The notes beneath the pieces are model-generated. The model saw nothing but the letters and a program-made list of their open reading frames with translations, had not been told where the DNA came from and searched no databases. Source: Pseudomonas serboccidentalis (GTDB taxonomy: Bacteria > Pseudomonadota > Gammaproteobacteria > Pseudomonadales > Pseudomonadaceae). Taken from it: a stretch of DNA of 64,000 nt. Positions 26,433 to 35,625 of the stretch are shown piece after piece. The number at the start of each line of letters is the position of its first letter. Positions within the stretch are counted from its first letter, which is position 1. The position numbers and the translations under genes are program-made. The stretch spans positions 3,450,104-3,514,103 of the forward strand of contig NZ_CP101655.1 of NCBI RefSeq assembly GCF_028830055.1, given 5' to 3'.

Positions 26433-28684
26433 ACCCGCCAGCCGCGCACATCAATCGTCGTGTACTCATTGTCGACGACAGCCCGTCGATCCACGGCGAC
26501 TTCGCCAAAATTCTCAGCCCGGTCATCCCCGGCGACGATGGCTTGGGCGAAACCGAGAATCTGTTGTTTGGCACCCCGTCCGTACAGCAATCCCAGCATT
26601 TCGAACTCGATTCGGCCTTTCAGGGCCGCGAAGCCCTGGACAAACTCGAAGCCGCGCTGGCGGAAAACCGTCCCTACGCCATGGCCTTCATCGACATGCG
26701 CATGCCACCGGGCTGGGATGGCCTGGAAACCATCGAACGGCTGTGGCAAGTCGACCCCAAGTTGCAAGTCGCCTTGTGCACCGCCTATTCCGACTACTCC
26801 TGGGAAGACATCGACCGGCGTCTGGCGCTGAACGACCGGTTGCTGATTCTGAAAAAGCCCTTCGACGCGATCGAAATCCGGCAGATGGCCAGTGCCCTTA
26901 CGGTCAAATGGCAAATGACCGAGGACGCCGATCTGAAGATGAACCTGCTGGAACACGCGGTTCAGGAGCGCACCCGGGAGCTGTCCGATGCCAACATCAT
27001 CGTGCAGAACAGCCCGACCATCCTTTACCGTTTGCGCGGCGATCCCTCGTTTGCCCTGATGTACATCTCCCACAACATCACCCGTTACGGCCATGTCGCC
27101 GCCGACCTGGTGCGTTCGCCCAACTGGGCGCAGGAACTGATTCACCCGGACGATCACGCCATTGTCGATGCCGCCATGGCCCGAGTGCTGGATCGGCATG
27201 CGTCAGGCGCGTCCATCGAATTCCGGATGCGCACCGGCCAGGGAACCTGGCGCTGGGTGGAGAACCGCTACATCCCGGTGCGCGATCATGACGGCCGTCT
27301 ACTGGAAGTCGAGGGCATCATCCTCGACATCACCGAGCGTCGCCTGGCCGAGGACAAACTGGCGTTGCTGGCGCGCTCCGATGGCCTGACAGGCCTGGCC
27401 AATCGCGCCACACTGATCGAACGCCTGCATCAGGCGTTTGCCGCCGCGCGACGGGGCGCCATGCCGTTTGCAGTGTTTTACCTGGATCTGGACCACTTCA
27501 AGCGGATCAATGACACCCTGGGCCACCCGATCGGCGATCTGCTGCTGCAGGAAGTGGCCCGGCGCATCAAGTTCGGCGTGCGGGAAAGCGACGTGGTGGC
27601 GCGCCTGGGCGGCGACGAGTTCGCGATCCTGCAAATGGACGTCAGCGACCCGACCCAATCGGCCGCGATGGCCGCCAACATCCGCGACACGCTGCTGGCC
27701 CCCTACAACCTGGCCGGCAATGCACTGCACATTTCGGTCAGTATCGGCATCAGCAGTTACAGCGACCTCAGCCCCGATGCCGACAGCCTGCTCGGGCAGG
27801 CCGATATGGCGCTGTATCGCGCCAAGGAAATGGGCCGCAACCAGTATCACTTCCACTCCGAGGCGATCTCGCGCGAAGTGGCCGAGCGCATGACGCTGGT
27901 CAGCGAATTGATGACGGCGCTCGAGAGCGATGAGCTGCAACTGCATTACGCACCGGAGATGGATCTGCACAGTGGCAGGATTCTTGGCATGGAGGCGCAG
28001 ATTCTCTGGCAGCATCCGCGCCTCGGCCTGCTGCCGGCCAGCGCCTTCGTGCCGGCGGCGGAGCGCACCGGGGCGATCATTCCTCTTGGGCGCTGGGTCC
28101 TGGAACACGCCTGTGCCCAGATGCGCAAATGGCGTGACGCAGGCGTAGCGCCGCCAGTCATGGCAATCAAACTCTCGCTGGCGCAACTCAAGAGCGGTCC
28201 CGAGTTGATCTACGACGTGCTGCGCACCACCGCTCGCTGGGAGCTGGCCCCCTGGGATCTGCGCTTCGATGTCACCGAGGCGACGCTGGCCCAGACCAAA
28301 TGGACCCACAACGATGCGTTGCCGCGCCTGCGCGAGCTGGGCGTGACCATCGCCATCGATGATTTCGGCACCGAATACTCCTCGTTCGATTACCTGAAAA
28401 CCTACCGGGTCAATCACCTCAAACTGGCGCAGAGCTTCATCGACAGTGCGGCCCACGATGTGGCCGGCGCCAACGCCCTGCGCGCCATCGTCAACTTCGC
28501 CCGGGACCTGAACATCGGCATCATCGCCGAAGGACAGCCGTCGCCGGACCAGCCTTGCGTGCCATCCGTCGCGCCACTGCCCAGCGCCCGGGGGCTGTAT
28601 TTCAGCGCGGCGGTCTGTGCCGAAGAGGCTGGGCGACTGCTCAAGAACAGTCCGAGTCCTACGCCGAAGGAGGACGAGGCATGA
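26429..28684 (+). CDS. Response regulator, PAS, GGDEF with degenerate EAL
   Basis: A 751-residue protein. The receiver (10-150) has an extra segment between its first helix and second strand, phospho-Asp89 in FIDMRMPPGWDG and KKP at 142-144. A PAS domain follows (about 190-305), with DITERR at its end. The GGDEF domain (about 315-475) is intact: YLDLDHFK, GGDEF at 394-398, and an RESD I-site at 385-388. The EAL region (about 490-700) is damaged: EAQ for EAL (522), Lys581 where the metal-binding Asn is expected, Asp614 for Glu, KLA for KID (665-667), and YAP for YQP. It is predicted to be a regulated diguanylate cyclase. It overlaps the next gene by ATGA. Confidence 0.9.
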   Translation: MNPPAAHINRRVLIVDDSPSIHGDFAKILSPVIPGDDGLGETENLLFGTPSVQQSQHFELDSAFQGREALDKLEAALAENRPYAMAFIDMRMPPGWDGLETIERLWQVDPKLQVALCTAYSDYSWEDIDRRLALNDRLLILKKPFDAIEIRQMASALTVKWQMTEDADLKMNLLEHAVQERTRELSDANIIVQNSPTILYRLRGDPSFALMYISHNITRYGHVAADLVRSPNWAQELIHPDDHAIVDAAMARVLDRHASGASIEFRMRTGQGTWRWVENRYIPVRDHDGRLLEVEGIILDITERRLAEDKLALLARSDGLTGLANRATLIERLHQAFAAARRGAMPFAVFYLDLDHFKRINDTLGHPIGDLLLQEVARRIKFGVRESDVVARLGGDEFAILQMDVSDPTQSAAMAANIRDTLLAPYNLAGNALHISVSIGISSYSDLSPDADSLLGQADMALYRAKEMGRNQYHFHSEAISREVAERMTLVSELMTALESDELQLHYAPEMDLHSGRILGMEAQILWQHPRLGLLPASAFVPAAERTGAIIPLGRWVLEHACAQMRKWRDAGVAPPVMAIKLSLAQLKSGPELIYDVLRTTARWELAPWDLRFDVTEATLAQTKWTHNDALPRLRELGVTIAIDDFGTEYSSFDYLKTYRVNHLKLAQSFIDSAAHDVAGANALRAIVNFARDLNIGIIAEGQPSPDQPCVPSVAPLPSARGLYFSAAVCAEEAGRLLKNSPSPTPKEDEA

Positions 28685-30555
28685 AAACCCCTTTTCCCCA
28701 GACCAACCGGCGCATCCTGATCATCGACGACACGCCGGCGATTCACGATGATTTTCGCAAGATCCTTGCCCCGCAGGTTCAAGACACGGCCGATCTGAAT
28801 CAACTGGAGCAGACGCTGTTCGGCACGCGCCAGTCGCAGCACCTGAGCTTCCAGCTCGATTCCGCCTATCAGGGCCAGGAAGCCCTGGCCCTGGTCAAAC
28901 GTGCCCAGGCCAGCGGCACCCCCTATGCGCTGGCCTTCATCGACATGCGCATGCCGCCCGGCTGGGATGGCCTGGAAACCATCGAGCAACTGTGGCGGGT
29001 CGATCCGAACCTGCAAATTGCCTTGTGCACGGCATACAGCGACTACAGCTGGGAAGCGATGGCCGAACGGCTGGAATTCGGCGACCAGTTGCTGATTCTG
29101 AAAAAACCGTTCGACAGTCTGGAAATCCGCCAGATGGCCAACGCCCTGACCTGGAAATGGCAACTGGCGCAGGACGCGGCGCTGAAGATGCTCAGCCTTG
29201 AGCAGACCATCGAGGCGCGGGTTCACGAATTGCTCAAAGTTTCGCACCTGCTGCAATACGACAGCCTCACGGAACTGCCCAACAGCACATTGCTGGGCGA
29301 TCGCCTGAGCCAGGCCATGGCCGTCTGCCGGCGCCATGACAAACAACTGGTGGTGATGTTCCTCGGCCTGGATCGCTTCAAGCGCATCAACAATGCGCTG
29401 GGCCATCCCGCGGGCGACGAGATGCTCAAACGAGTCGCACAACAGCTGTTGTCGTGCGTACGCGGCTCGGACTCGGTGTTTCGCTACGGCTCCGACGAGT
29501 TCGTGATGATCCTCGGCGACATCAACCACCCTCAACAAACCCACGGCATCGCCGAAAAACTGCTCACCGCCATTCGTCTGCCGCAGACGATTGCCGGTCA
29601 TGACGTCAGCGTCACTGCCAGCCTGGGCATCAGCGTCTACCCCGATGACGGCCTCGAAGCCATCGAGTTGATCAAGAAGGCCGAGACCGCGATGCGCAAC
29701 GTCAAGGAACAGGGGCCGGACAACATTGGCTTCTTTATCGAAGCCATGAACCAGCGCGCCCGGGAACAGCACAGCATCGAGTCGGGTATTCGCCGCGCCC
29801 TGCAAGAGCACGAGTTCGTCCTGCACTATCAGCCGAAAATCGACCTGCGCAGTGGCAGAGTGGTGGGTGCCGAAGCGTTGGTGCGCTGGCAGAAACCGGG
29901 GCATGGCTGGGTCTATCCTTCGGACTTCATCCCGGTGGCCGAGGACAGCGGCCTGATCGTACCGCTGAGCAAATGGGTGCTGACGCAAGCCTGTCGTCAG
30001 ACCTGCGCATGGCAAGCCGCCGGGCTGCCGCCGATCCGCATGTCGGTGAACATGTCGCCCATCGATTTTCGCCAGCGTGATTTCGTCGAAGGCGTCGAGC
30101 GCGTGCTCGAGCAGACAGGTCTGGCCCCGGACTGGCTGGAGATCGAAATCACCGAAGGTGTGTTGATGCAAAACGTCGAGGTGACGATGACTGCGCTCAC
30201 TCGCCTCAAGACACTGGGCACGCGCCTGGCCATCGACGACTTCGGCACCGGCTATTCCAGCCTGAGCTACCTGCGCCGGTTTCCCATCGATGTGCTGAAA
30301 ATCGACCAGTCATTCATTCGCGGCCTGTGCAACGACCGCAACGATGCCGCGCTGGTGAGCGCCATCATCAACCTGGGCAAGAGTCTGGGGCTGAACGTCA
30401 TCGCCGAGGGCATTGAAACCGCCGAACAGTTGGCTTTTCTCAAGGCGCATCACTGCGAAGAAGGCCAGGGCTACTTCTTCAGCGAAGCCCTGCCGGCAGA
30501 CGCGTTTGCGCGCTTGCTGGCCGGCACGGAGCCCGCTCCGTGGACGATTTCATGA
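28681..30555 (+). CDS. Response regulator, degenerate GGDEF with intact EAL
   Basis: A 624-residue protein. The receiver (9-155) carries the same inserted segment as its neighbour and phospho-Asp88. The GGDEF domain (about 185-350) is damaged: the metal Asp of FLDLD is Gly229 (FLGLDRFK) and the signature is GSDEF (270-274), although an RGSD I-site remains. The EAL domain (365-610) keeps every key residue: EAL 398-400, Asn457 in VNMS, EITE near 489, DDFGTGYSSL, KIDQSFI and AEGIE. It is predicted to be a c-di-GMP phosphodiesterase. The start at 28681 overlaps the previous stop (ATGA); the longer frame from 28555 is a shadow. Confidence 0.92.
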   Translation: MKTPFPQTNRRILIIDDTPAIHDDFRKILAPQVQDTADLNQLEQTLFGTRQSQHLSFQLDSAYQGQEALALVKRAQASGTPYALAFIDMRMPPGWDGLETIEQLWRVDPNLQIALCTAYSDYSWEAMAERLEFGDQLLILKKPFDSLEIRQMANALTWKWQLAQDAALKMLSLEQTIEARVHELLKVSHLLQYDSLTELPNSTLLGDRLSQAMAVCRRHDKQLVVMFLGLDRFKRINNALGHPAGDEMLKRVAQQLLSCVRGSDSVFRYGSDEFVMILGDINHPQQTHGIAEKLLTAIRLPQTIAGHDVSVTASLGISVYPDDGLEAIELIKKAETAMRNVKEQGPDNIGFFIEAMNQRAREQHSIESGIRRALQEHEFVLHYQPKIDLRSGRVVGAEALVRWQKPGHGWVYPSDFIPVAEDSGLIVPLSKWVLTQACRQTCAWQAAGLPPIRMSVNMSPIDFRQRDFVEGVERVLEQTGLAPDWLEIEITEGVLMQNVEVTMTALTRLKTLGTRLAIDDFGTGYSSLSYLRRFPIDVLKIDQSFIRGLCNDRNDAALVSAIINLGKSLGLNVIAEGIETAEQLAFLKAHHCEEGQGYFFSEALPADAFARLLAGTEPAPWTIS

Positions 30556-30595
30556 ACACTGCAAAACCGGCCATGAGTCAGGGAGACAGTTACCG

Positions 30596-31549
30596 ATGAG
30601 CCTTTTCCACCACGCCATGGTGTTGCTGTTGTGCGGGGTCTGTGCCGGGGCCAGTGCCGAGCCGCTGGACGAGCCTCTCAAACCGTTGCCCGCCGCGCCT
30701 CAGCAGGACGCACGGCGCGTGGAGCTCGGTCGGCGCTTGTTCCACGAGCCACGGTTGTCGATCAACCACACGCTGTCCTGCGCCAGCTGCCACCAACTGG
30801 ACAAGAACGGTGCCGACAGCCGTGCCTTGTCCCTGGGCTTCGACGGCAAACCGGTGGCCGTCAACACGCCGACCGTGTTCAACGCCGCCCTCAACTTCCG
30901 CCAGTTCTGGGATGGCCGTGTCGAGACGCTGGAGGAGCAAAGCAACGTCGTCATCACCAGCCCGCATGAAATGGGCGGCGACTGGCGCACCGTGATCGAG
31001 CGGATCGGCAAAGACCCCGATTATCGTCGCGATTTCGCCGCCACCTACCCGGACGGCGTGACCCAGGCCAATGTCCAGCAGGCGCTGGCCAGCTTCGAAC
31101 GCACCTTGCTGACGCCCAACTCGCGCTTCGATCAATACCTGCTGGGCAACACCGACATCCTGACGCTGGAGGAAAAGTACGGTTACCAACGCTTCAAGGA
31201 GTACGGCTGCATCGCCTGCCATCAGGGGGTGAACATCGGCGGCAACATGTTCCAGAAATTCGGCGTGTTCGGCGATTACATTGCCGATCGCGGCAACCGG
31301 ACCGTGGCCGACGAGGGCCGTTTCAATGTCACTGGCGACGAAGCGGACCGGGCGGTGTTCAAGGTGCCAAGCCTGCGCAATGTCGCGACCACCGCACCGT
31401 ACTTTCACGACGGCTCGGCGCCCACCCTCGAACGGGCGGTGGACGTGATGTTCCAGTACCAGTTGGGACGCATGCCGAGCGAAGAGGACAAAAAGCTGAT
31501 CATTCTGTTTCTCACGACCCTCACCGGCCAATGGCCAGGCAAGCCATGA
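30596..31549 (+). CDS. Di-heme cytochrome c peroxidase (CcpA/MauG type)
   Basis: A 317-residue exported protein. The signal peptide is MSLFHHAMVLLLCGVCAGASA, with two c-heme sites CASCH (62-66) and CIACH (205-209). ALSLGFDGKPVAVNTPTVFNAALNFRQFWDGR and VPSLRNVATTAPYFHDGS are signature blocks of bacterial di-heme peroxidases. These reduce H2O2 in the periplasm with electrons from small cytochromes. MauG-like members instead modify proteins, and sequence alone does not separate the two. The ribosome site GGGAGAC precedes ATG 30596. Its position inside a two-component/c-di-GMP operon, overlapping the kinase gene by ATGA, suggests it conditions or reports a redox signal. Confidence 0.92.
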   Translation: MSLFHHAMVLLLCGVCAGASAEPLDEPLKPLPAAPQQDARRVELGRRLFHEPRLSINHTLSCASCHQLDKNGADSRALSLGFDGKPVAVNTPTVFNAALNFRQFWDGRVETLEEQSNVVITSPHEMGGDWRTVIERIGKDPDYRRDFAATYPDGVTQANVQQALASFERTLLTPNSRFDQYLLGNTDILTLEEKYGYQRFKEYGCIACHQGVNIGGNMFQKFGVFGDYIADRGNRTVADEGRFNVTGDEADRAVFKVPSLRNVATTAPYFHDGSAPTLERAVDVMFQYQLGRMPSEEDKKLIILFLTTLTGQWPGKP

Positions 31550-33360
31550 TCAATATCTCCCGTCGACGCAGCCTGCTGTTACTCACCCTCGTCGCCCTGG
31601 CGCTGGCCTCGATCCTGCTGTTTCTGTATTTCAAATCCAGCTCCGATCAGACCATGACGTACACCGAATCACGGGACTTGATCCGGCAGATCAAACAACA
31701 GAATTCGCAGTGGGAAAACGAAATCCTCAAGGCCAGGGTGGCGCTGACCCACAACTACGATCCGCTGGTGTCACCGATGAACGAGATGAACCGGCTCTGG
31801 ACGCGCTTCGACGCGATAGAGTCCGGACACGGCCGCAATGACTCGGCACAGTGGAATGAGGCCCACGAGAGTTTCCTGCAGGCAATGCAGGAAAAGACCC
31901 GCCTGGTCGAACAGTTCAAATCGCACAATGCGCTGTTGCGCAATTCCCTGGCCTTTTTGCCCACCGCTGAAGACGACATTCAGCAGCAACTGGCCAACCT
32001 GTCGGACTTCGATAAATTGCAGTTGCAGAGCATCACCACCGATACCTACGACCTGCTGCTCAGTGCTCTGGAGTTCGCCCAGGTCACCTCCGGTGACCGG
32101 GCCGCCGACATCGAAGTGGGCCTGAACAAACTGGCGGTGAACGCACAGCGCCTGCCGCAGGCATTTCAATCCCCGATCAAAATCCTCAGCAACCACATCA
32201 GCCTGATCGCTCGCGAGCAGCCACTGGTCAATCAGATGCTCGAAAGCATCGAAAACATTCCCGTGGCCGAGCGCCTGGACAACATCACCGTCATGCTCGA
32301 TCGCGATCAGCAACTGGCCGATCGGATCGACCGGCAATATCACTTCTACCTGCTGTTGTTTTCGGTGCTGCTGATGTTGTCGCTGGTGTGGCTGGCCATC
32401 CGCCTGATCGGCAGTTTCGCCGAGATCAATCGGGTCAACAGCGCCCTGCAAACCGCCAACGATGCACTGGAGCAACGGGTCGAGGAGCGCACCCGGGAAC
32501 TCAAGGACGCCCAGAGCGAGCTACTCGACGCGGCACGTCTGGCGGGCATGGCGGAAATCGCCACCAACGTGCTGCACAACGTTGGCAACGTGCTCAACAG
32601 TGTGAACATCTCCAGCGACCTGATCGCGCGCAAGCTGCGCAGCAGCAAGACCCAAGGCCTGGGCAAAGCCATGCAACTGATCAACGAGCACCCGCACGAC
32701 CTCGGTGCGTTTCTCAGCGAAGACGCCAAGGGCAAATTGCTCCCCGGCTACCTCAACCAGCTGGTGGGTGCCATTGCCCAGGAACAGCAGGAAATGGTCG
32801 ACGAACTGAACCAGATGAACAAAAGCGTCGATCACATCAAGGACATCGTCGCTACCCAGCAATCCTATGCCGGTGCCAACAGCATGACCGAACCGCTGTT
32901 CATCAACGAGTTGCTCGAAGACGCCTTGCGCATGAACGCCGGGGCCCTGACCCGGCATCACGTCACGGTGGTCAAGGAGTACGCCGAAGTGCCGCAGGTG
33001 ATGGGCGACAAGCACCGCTTGCTGCTGATCCTGATCAACCTCATCAGCAACGCCAAGTACGCGATGTCCGACCTCAGCAACCGCCCACGCACCATGACCC
33101 TGGCGGTAAAAATCGTCGATGACGGCTTCCTCGAAATCAGCGTCAAGGACGATGGCGAAGGCATCGCGCCGGAAAACATGACGCGGATCTTTGCCCACGG
33201 TTTCACCACCCGCAAGGAAGGCCACGGGTTCGGCCTGCACAGTTGTGCCCTGGCGGCCATCGAGATGAACGGGCACCTCACCGCGCACAGCGACGGGCCG
33301 GGCAAAGGCGCGTTGTTCACCTTGCAGATCCCCCTGATCAGCGTCACGGAGAACGCATGA
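31546..33360 (+). CDS. Membrane sensor histidine kinase with helical periplasmic domain
   Basis: A 604-residue kinase. Helix 1 is at about 11-29, then an all-helical periplasmic region at about 30-265 (WENEILKARVALTHNYDPLVSPMNEMNRLW resembles the DAHL class of sensor), helix 2 at 267-287 and a coiled coil. The H-box is unusual, AEIATNVLHNVGNVLNSVN with His344 in an HNxGN context. The ATPase domain has NLISNAKYAM, DDGEGIAPENM and GFGLHSCALAAIEM. No receiver is attached. ATG 31546 overlaps the peroxidase stop and its own TGA overlaps the next gene, so it is a coupled part of the operon. Confidence 0.9.
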   Translation: MINISRRRSLLLLTLVALALASILLFLYFKSSSDQTMTYTESRDLIRQIKQQNSQWENEILKARVALTHNYDPLVSPMNEMNRLWTRFDAIESGHGRNDSAQWNEAHESFLQAMQEKTRLVEQFKSHNALLRNSLAFLPTAEDDIQQQLANLSDFDKLQLQSITTDTYDLLLSALEFAQVTSGDRAADIEVGLNKLAVNAQRLPQAFQSPIKILSNHISLIAREQPLVNQMLESIENIPVAERLDNITVMLDRDQQLADRIDRQYHFYLLLFSVLLMLSLVWLAIRLIGSFAEINRVNSALQTANDALEQRVEERTRELKDAQSELLDAARLAGMAEIATNVLHNVGNVLNSVNISSDLIARKLRSSKTQGLGKAMQLINEHPHDLGAFLSEDAKGKLLPGYLNQLVGAIAQEQQEMVDELNQMNKSVDHIKDIVATQQSYAGANSMTEPLFINELLEDALRMNAGALTRHHVTVVKEYAEVPQVMGDKHRLLLILINLISNAKYAMSDLSNRPRTMTLAVKIVDDGFLEISVKDDGEGIAPENMTRIFAHGFTTRKEGHGFGLHSCALAAIEMNGHLTAHSDGPGKGALFTLQIPLISVTENA

Positions 33361-34760
33361 GCGAGCCTTCGAACCGCCGCATTCTACTGATCGACGACAT
33401 GCCGTCGATTCACGAAGACTTCCGCAAGATACTCGCGCCGGCTGCCGTGCAAACGCAGGAACTGGACGACATGGAGGCCGCATTGTTCGGTGCCCAGGCG
33501 CGCCCCCAGCGCCCGTTGTTCGAGCTCGATTCAGCCTATGGCGGCGAGGAAGGCCTGGGCAAACTGGTGCAGGCCTTGCAGGAACAACGCCCCTACGCGC
33601 TGGCCTTCGTCGACATGCGCATGCCCGACGGCTGGGACGGCGCGAAAACCATCGAGCATCTCTGGCAGCAGGATCCGCAGTTGCAGGTGGTGGTCTGCAC
33701 CGCCTACTCGGATTATTCCTGGGATGAACTGCTCGAACGCCTGCAGGCGCATGACCGGTTGCTGATTCTGAAAAAACCGTTCGACAACATCGAAGTGCAG
33801 CAGATGGCCAACACCCTGCTGACCAAATGGCAGATGACGGAACGGGCCTCGTTGCAAATGCACCATCTGGAACATCTGGTCGGTCAGCGCACCGCCCAGT
33901 TCAAGCAGGCCAGTGAAGAATTGCAGCGAGAAATCGATGAGCGCAAGCAACTGGAAAGCCAACTGGTGCAATCGGAAAAACTCGCTTCACTGGGTCAACT
34001 GGCCGCCGGTGTGGCCCATGAAATCAACAACCCGATTGGCTTCATCTCCTCCAACCTCGGCACGCTGGACGGCTACTTCAAACAATTGCTGAGCATACTC
34101 GACGCCTGCCAGACGCTCGGGCACGCACTGGACAACGAATCCGCCGCGCGGCTTGAGCAGTTGCGCAAAGACCTCGATCTGGATTTTCTGCTCGAAGACA
34201 TCCCGGTGCTGATCCGCGAATCCAAGGAAGGCATAGGCCGGGTCGGACAGATCGTGAAAGACCTGAAGGATTTCTCCCGGGTCGATACCAATCAGCAATG
34301 GCAGTGGGCCAATCTGCAACAAGGCATAGAGTCGACCCTGAATATTGTCGCCAGCGAACTCAAATACAAGGCTGACTTGATCAAGGAGTATCAGCCGCTG
34401 CCGGACATCGAGTGTCTGCCGTCACAAATCAACCAGGTGATCATGAACCTGGTGGTCAACGCCGCTCAGGCCATGGGCCCCGAGCGCGGCACCATCACGT
34501 TGCGCACCGGGCAACAACAGGACACGGCCTGGGTCGAAGTCGCGGACACCGGCGCGGGGATCGCGCCGGACATCCTGCAGAAAATCTTCGATCCGTTTTT
34601 CACCACTAAACCGGTCGGCCAGGGCACCGGGCTTGGCCTGTCACTGTCCTACGGCATCGTGAAAAAGCACGGTGGCGACATTTCGGTACGCAGCGAACCG
34701 GGCGTGGGCACGACCTTTCGCGTCGAATTGCCGATGCGCCAGAGCCGGCCCGCGGCCTGA
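33357..34760 (+). CDS. Receiver-histidine kinase hybrid
   Basis: A 467-residue soluble protein. The N-terminal receiver has the same inserted segment as the two GGDEF/EAL proteins, phospho-Asp86 in [12 protein letters not shown] and KKP. A coiled coil is followed by the HisKA box [18 protein letters not shown] and the ATPase domain with [20 protein letters not shown] and [13 protein letters not shown]. It has no transmembrane segment, so it probably relays phosphate from the membrane kinase just upstream. The start at 33357 overlaps the kinase stop as ATGA; the frame from 33243 is a shadow. Confidence 0.9.
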   Translation: MSEPSNRRILLIDDMPSIHEDFRKILAPAAVQTQELDDMEAALFGAQARPQRPLFELDSAYGGEEGLGKLVQALQEQRPYALAFVDMRMPDGWDGAKTIEHLWQQDPQLQVVVCTAYSDYSWDELLERLQAHDRLLILKKPFDNIEVQQMANTLLTKWQMTERASLQMHHLEHLVGQRTAQFKQASEELQREIDERKQLESQLVQSEKLASLGQLAAGVAHEINNPIGFISSNLGTLDGYFKQLLSILDACQTLGHALDNESAARLEQLRKDLDLDFLLEDIPVLIRESKEGIGRVGQIVKDLKDFSRVDTNQQWQWANLQQGIESTLNIVASELKYKADLIKEYQPLPDIECLPSQINQVIMNLVVNAAQAMGPERGTITLRTGQQQDTAWVEVADTGAGIAPDILQKIFDPFFTTKPVGQGTGLGLSLSYGIVKKHGGDISVRSEPGVGTTFRVELPMRQSRPAA

Positions 34761-34831
34761 AGACACCTCAGGCCGCTTCCTGAAAATCCATCTCCGGCGG
34801 CTGACGACGAAAGCCGCCAGAGCCGCCAGGT

Positions 34832-35377
34832 ATGCGGCGTTGCAAACAAGCCATGTGCGCCACCACCTCCCTGTCGGAGGTGGCGCCGGAGCATTTCGAG
34901 CTGACCGAGTATTACCAGCGATACTTTCGTCTGAATGTGGTCGCCGACGAAATCCAGTTCAATTGCCAGCTCTAAGGCGAGCGCACGCTGTGCCTGTCGC
35001 TGGGCAGTGAAAAACGTTTCACTGGCGAACAGATTGCTTTGCTGTCTTTGATCCAGCCGTGGGTGCTGGGCCTGTTGCGCCAGCGCCTGCCCTACGAGAT
35101 CAACGCAAGCGTGGCCCTCTCCGTCGCCCCCGCACAGGCCGACTGGCGAGTGCAGCTGGAGGCGTCGGTGCAACAACTCAAGGGCGCGCAACTGACGGCC
35201 CGGGAACTGGATGTCGGGCGTTTGATGCTCAGCGGTTGCTCCAGTAAAGAAATCGCCCGTAAGCTGTAAATCTCCGTAGAAACCGTGAAAGTCCATAAGA
35301 AACACATGTACAGCAAGCTGGGGATCAAATCCCAGCCAGAGCTGTTTTCGATTTTTCTCCAGGCGCAGAACGCCTGA
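34832..35377 (+). pseudogene. LuxR-family regulator pseudogene with two in-frame stops
   Basis: One continuous frame reads ...FELTEYYQRYFRLNVV..., stop TAA at 34973, then GERTLCLSLGSEKRFTGEQIALL..., ending in a LuxR HTH (LTARELDVGRLMLSGCSSKEIARKL). A second TAA at 35267 follows, then ISVETVKVHKKHMYSKLGI to TGA 35375. The second stop cuts the HTH itself. The N-terminal sensory half expected in such regulators is missing. No frameshift is needed, so only nonsense changes and a 5' loss have occurred. The ORF from 35039 to 35269 is a fragment of it. Confidence 0.85.
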
Positions 35378-35437
35378 AAACGCTCGGCAGACAGGAACAC
35401 TGCGTGATGCAGAGTTCCTTCGAAGGAATAGAACTAT

Positions 35438-35568
35438 GTGGCGAGGGGGCTTGCCCCCGTTCGATTGCGCAGCAGTCGCAGAAACGGTAATCGCATTCAT
35501 CCAGATATGTGGCGATTACAGGTTTTGGCACTGCTTCGCAGCGCAACGGGGGCAAGCCCCCTCGCCAC
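35438..35568. repeat. REP inverted pair (family C)
   Basis: GTGGCGAGGGGGCTTGCCCC at the left and GGGGGCAAGCCCCCTCGCCAC at the right form the arms, with about 90 bp between. It lies between the LuxR pseudogene and the FMN protein gene. These REPs match those that flank the RAYT gene at 41 kb. Confidence 0.92.
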
Positions 35569-35625
35569 AGGATTTCATACCATTACCTGCCGAGATAAAA
35601 ACTGAGTCCGAACCAGGGAAACCGT

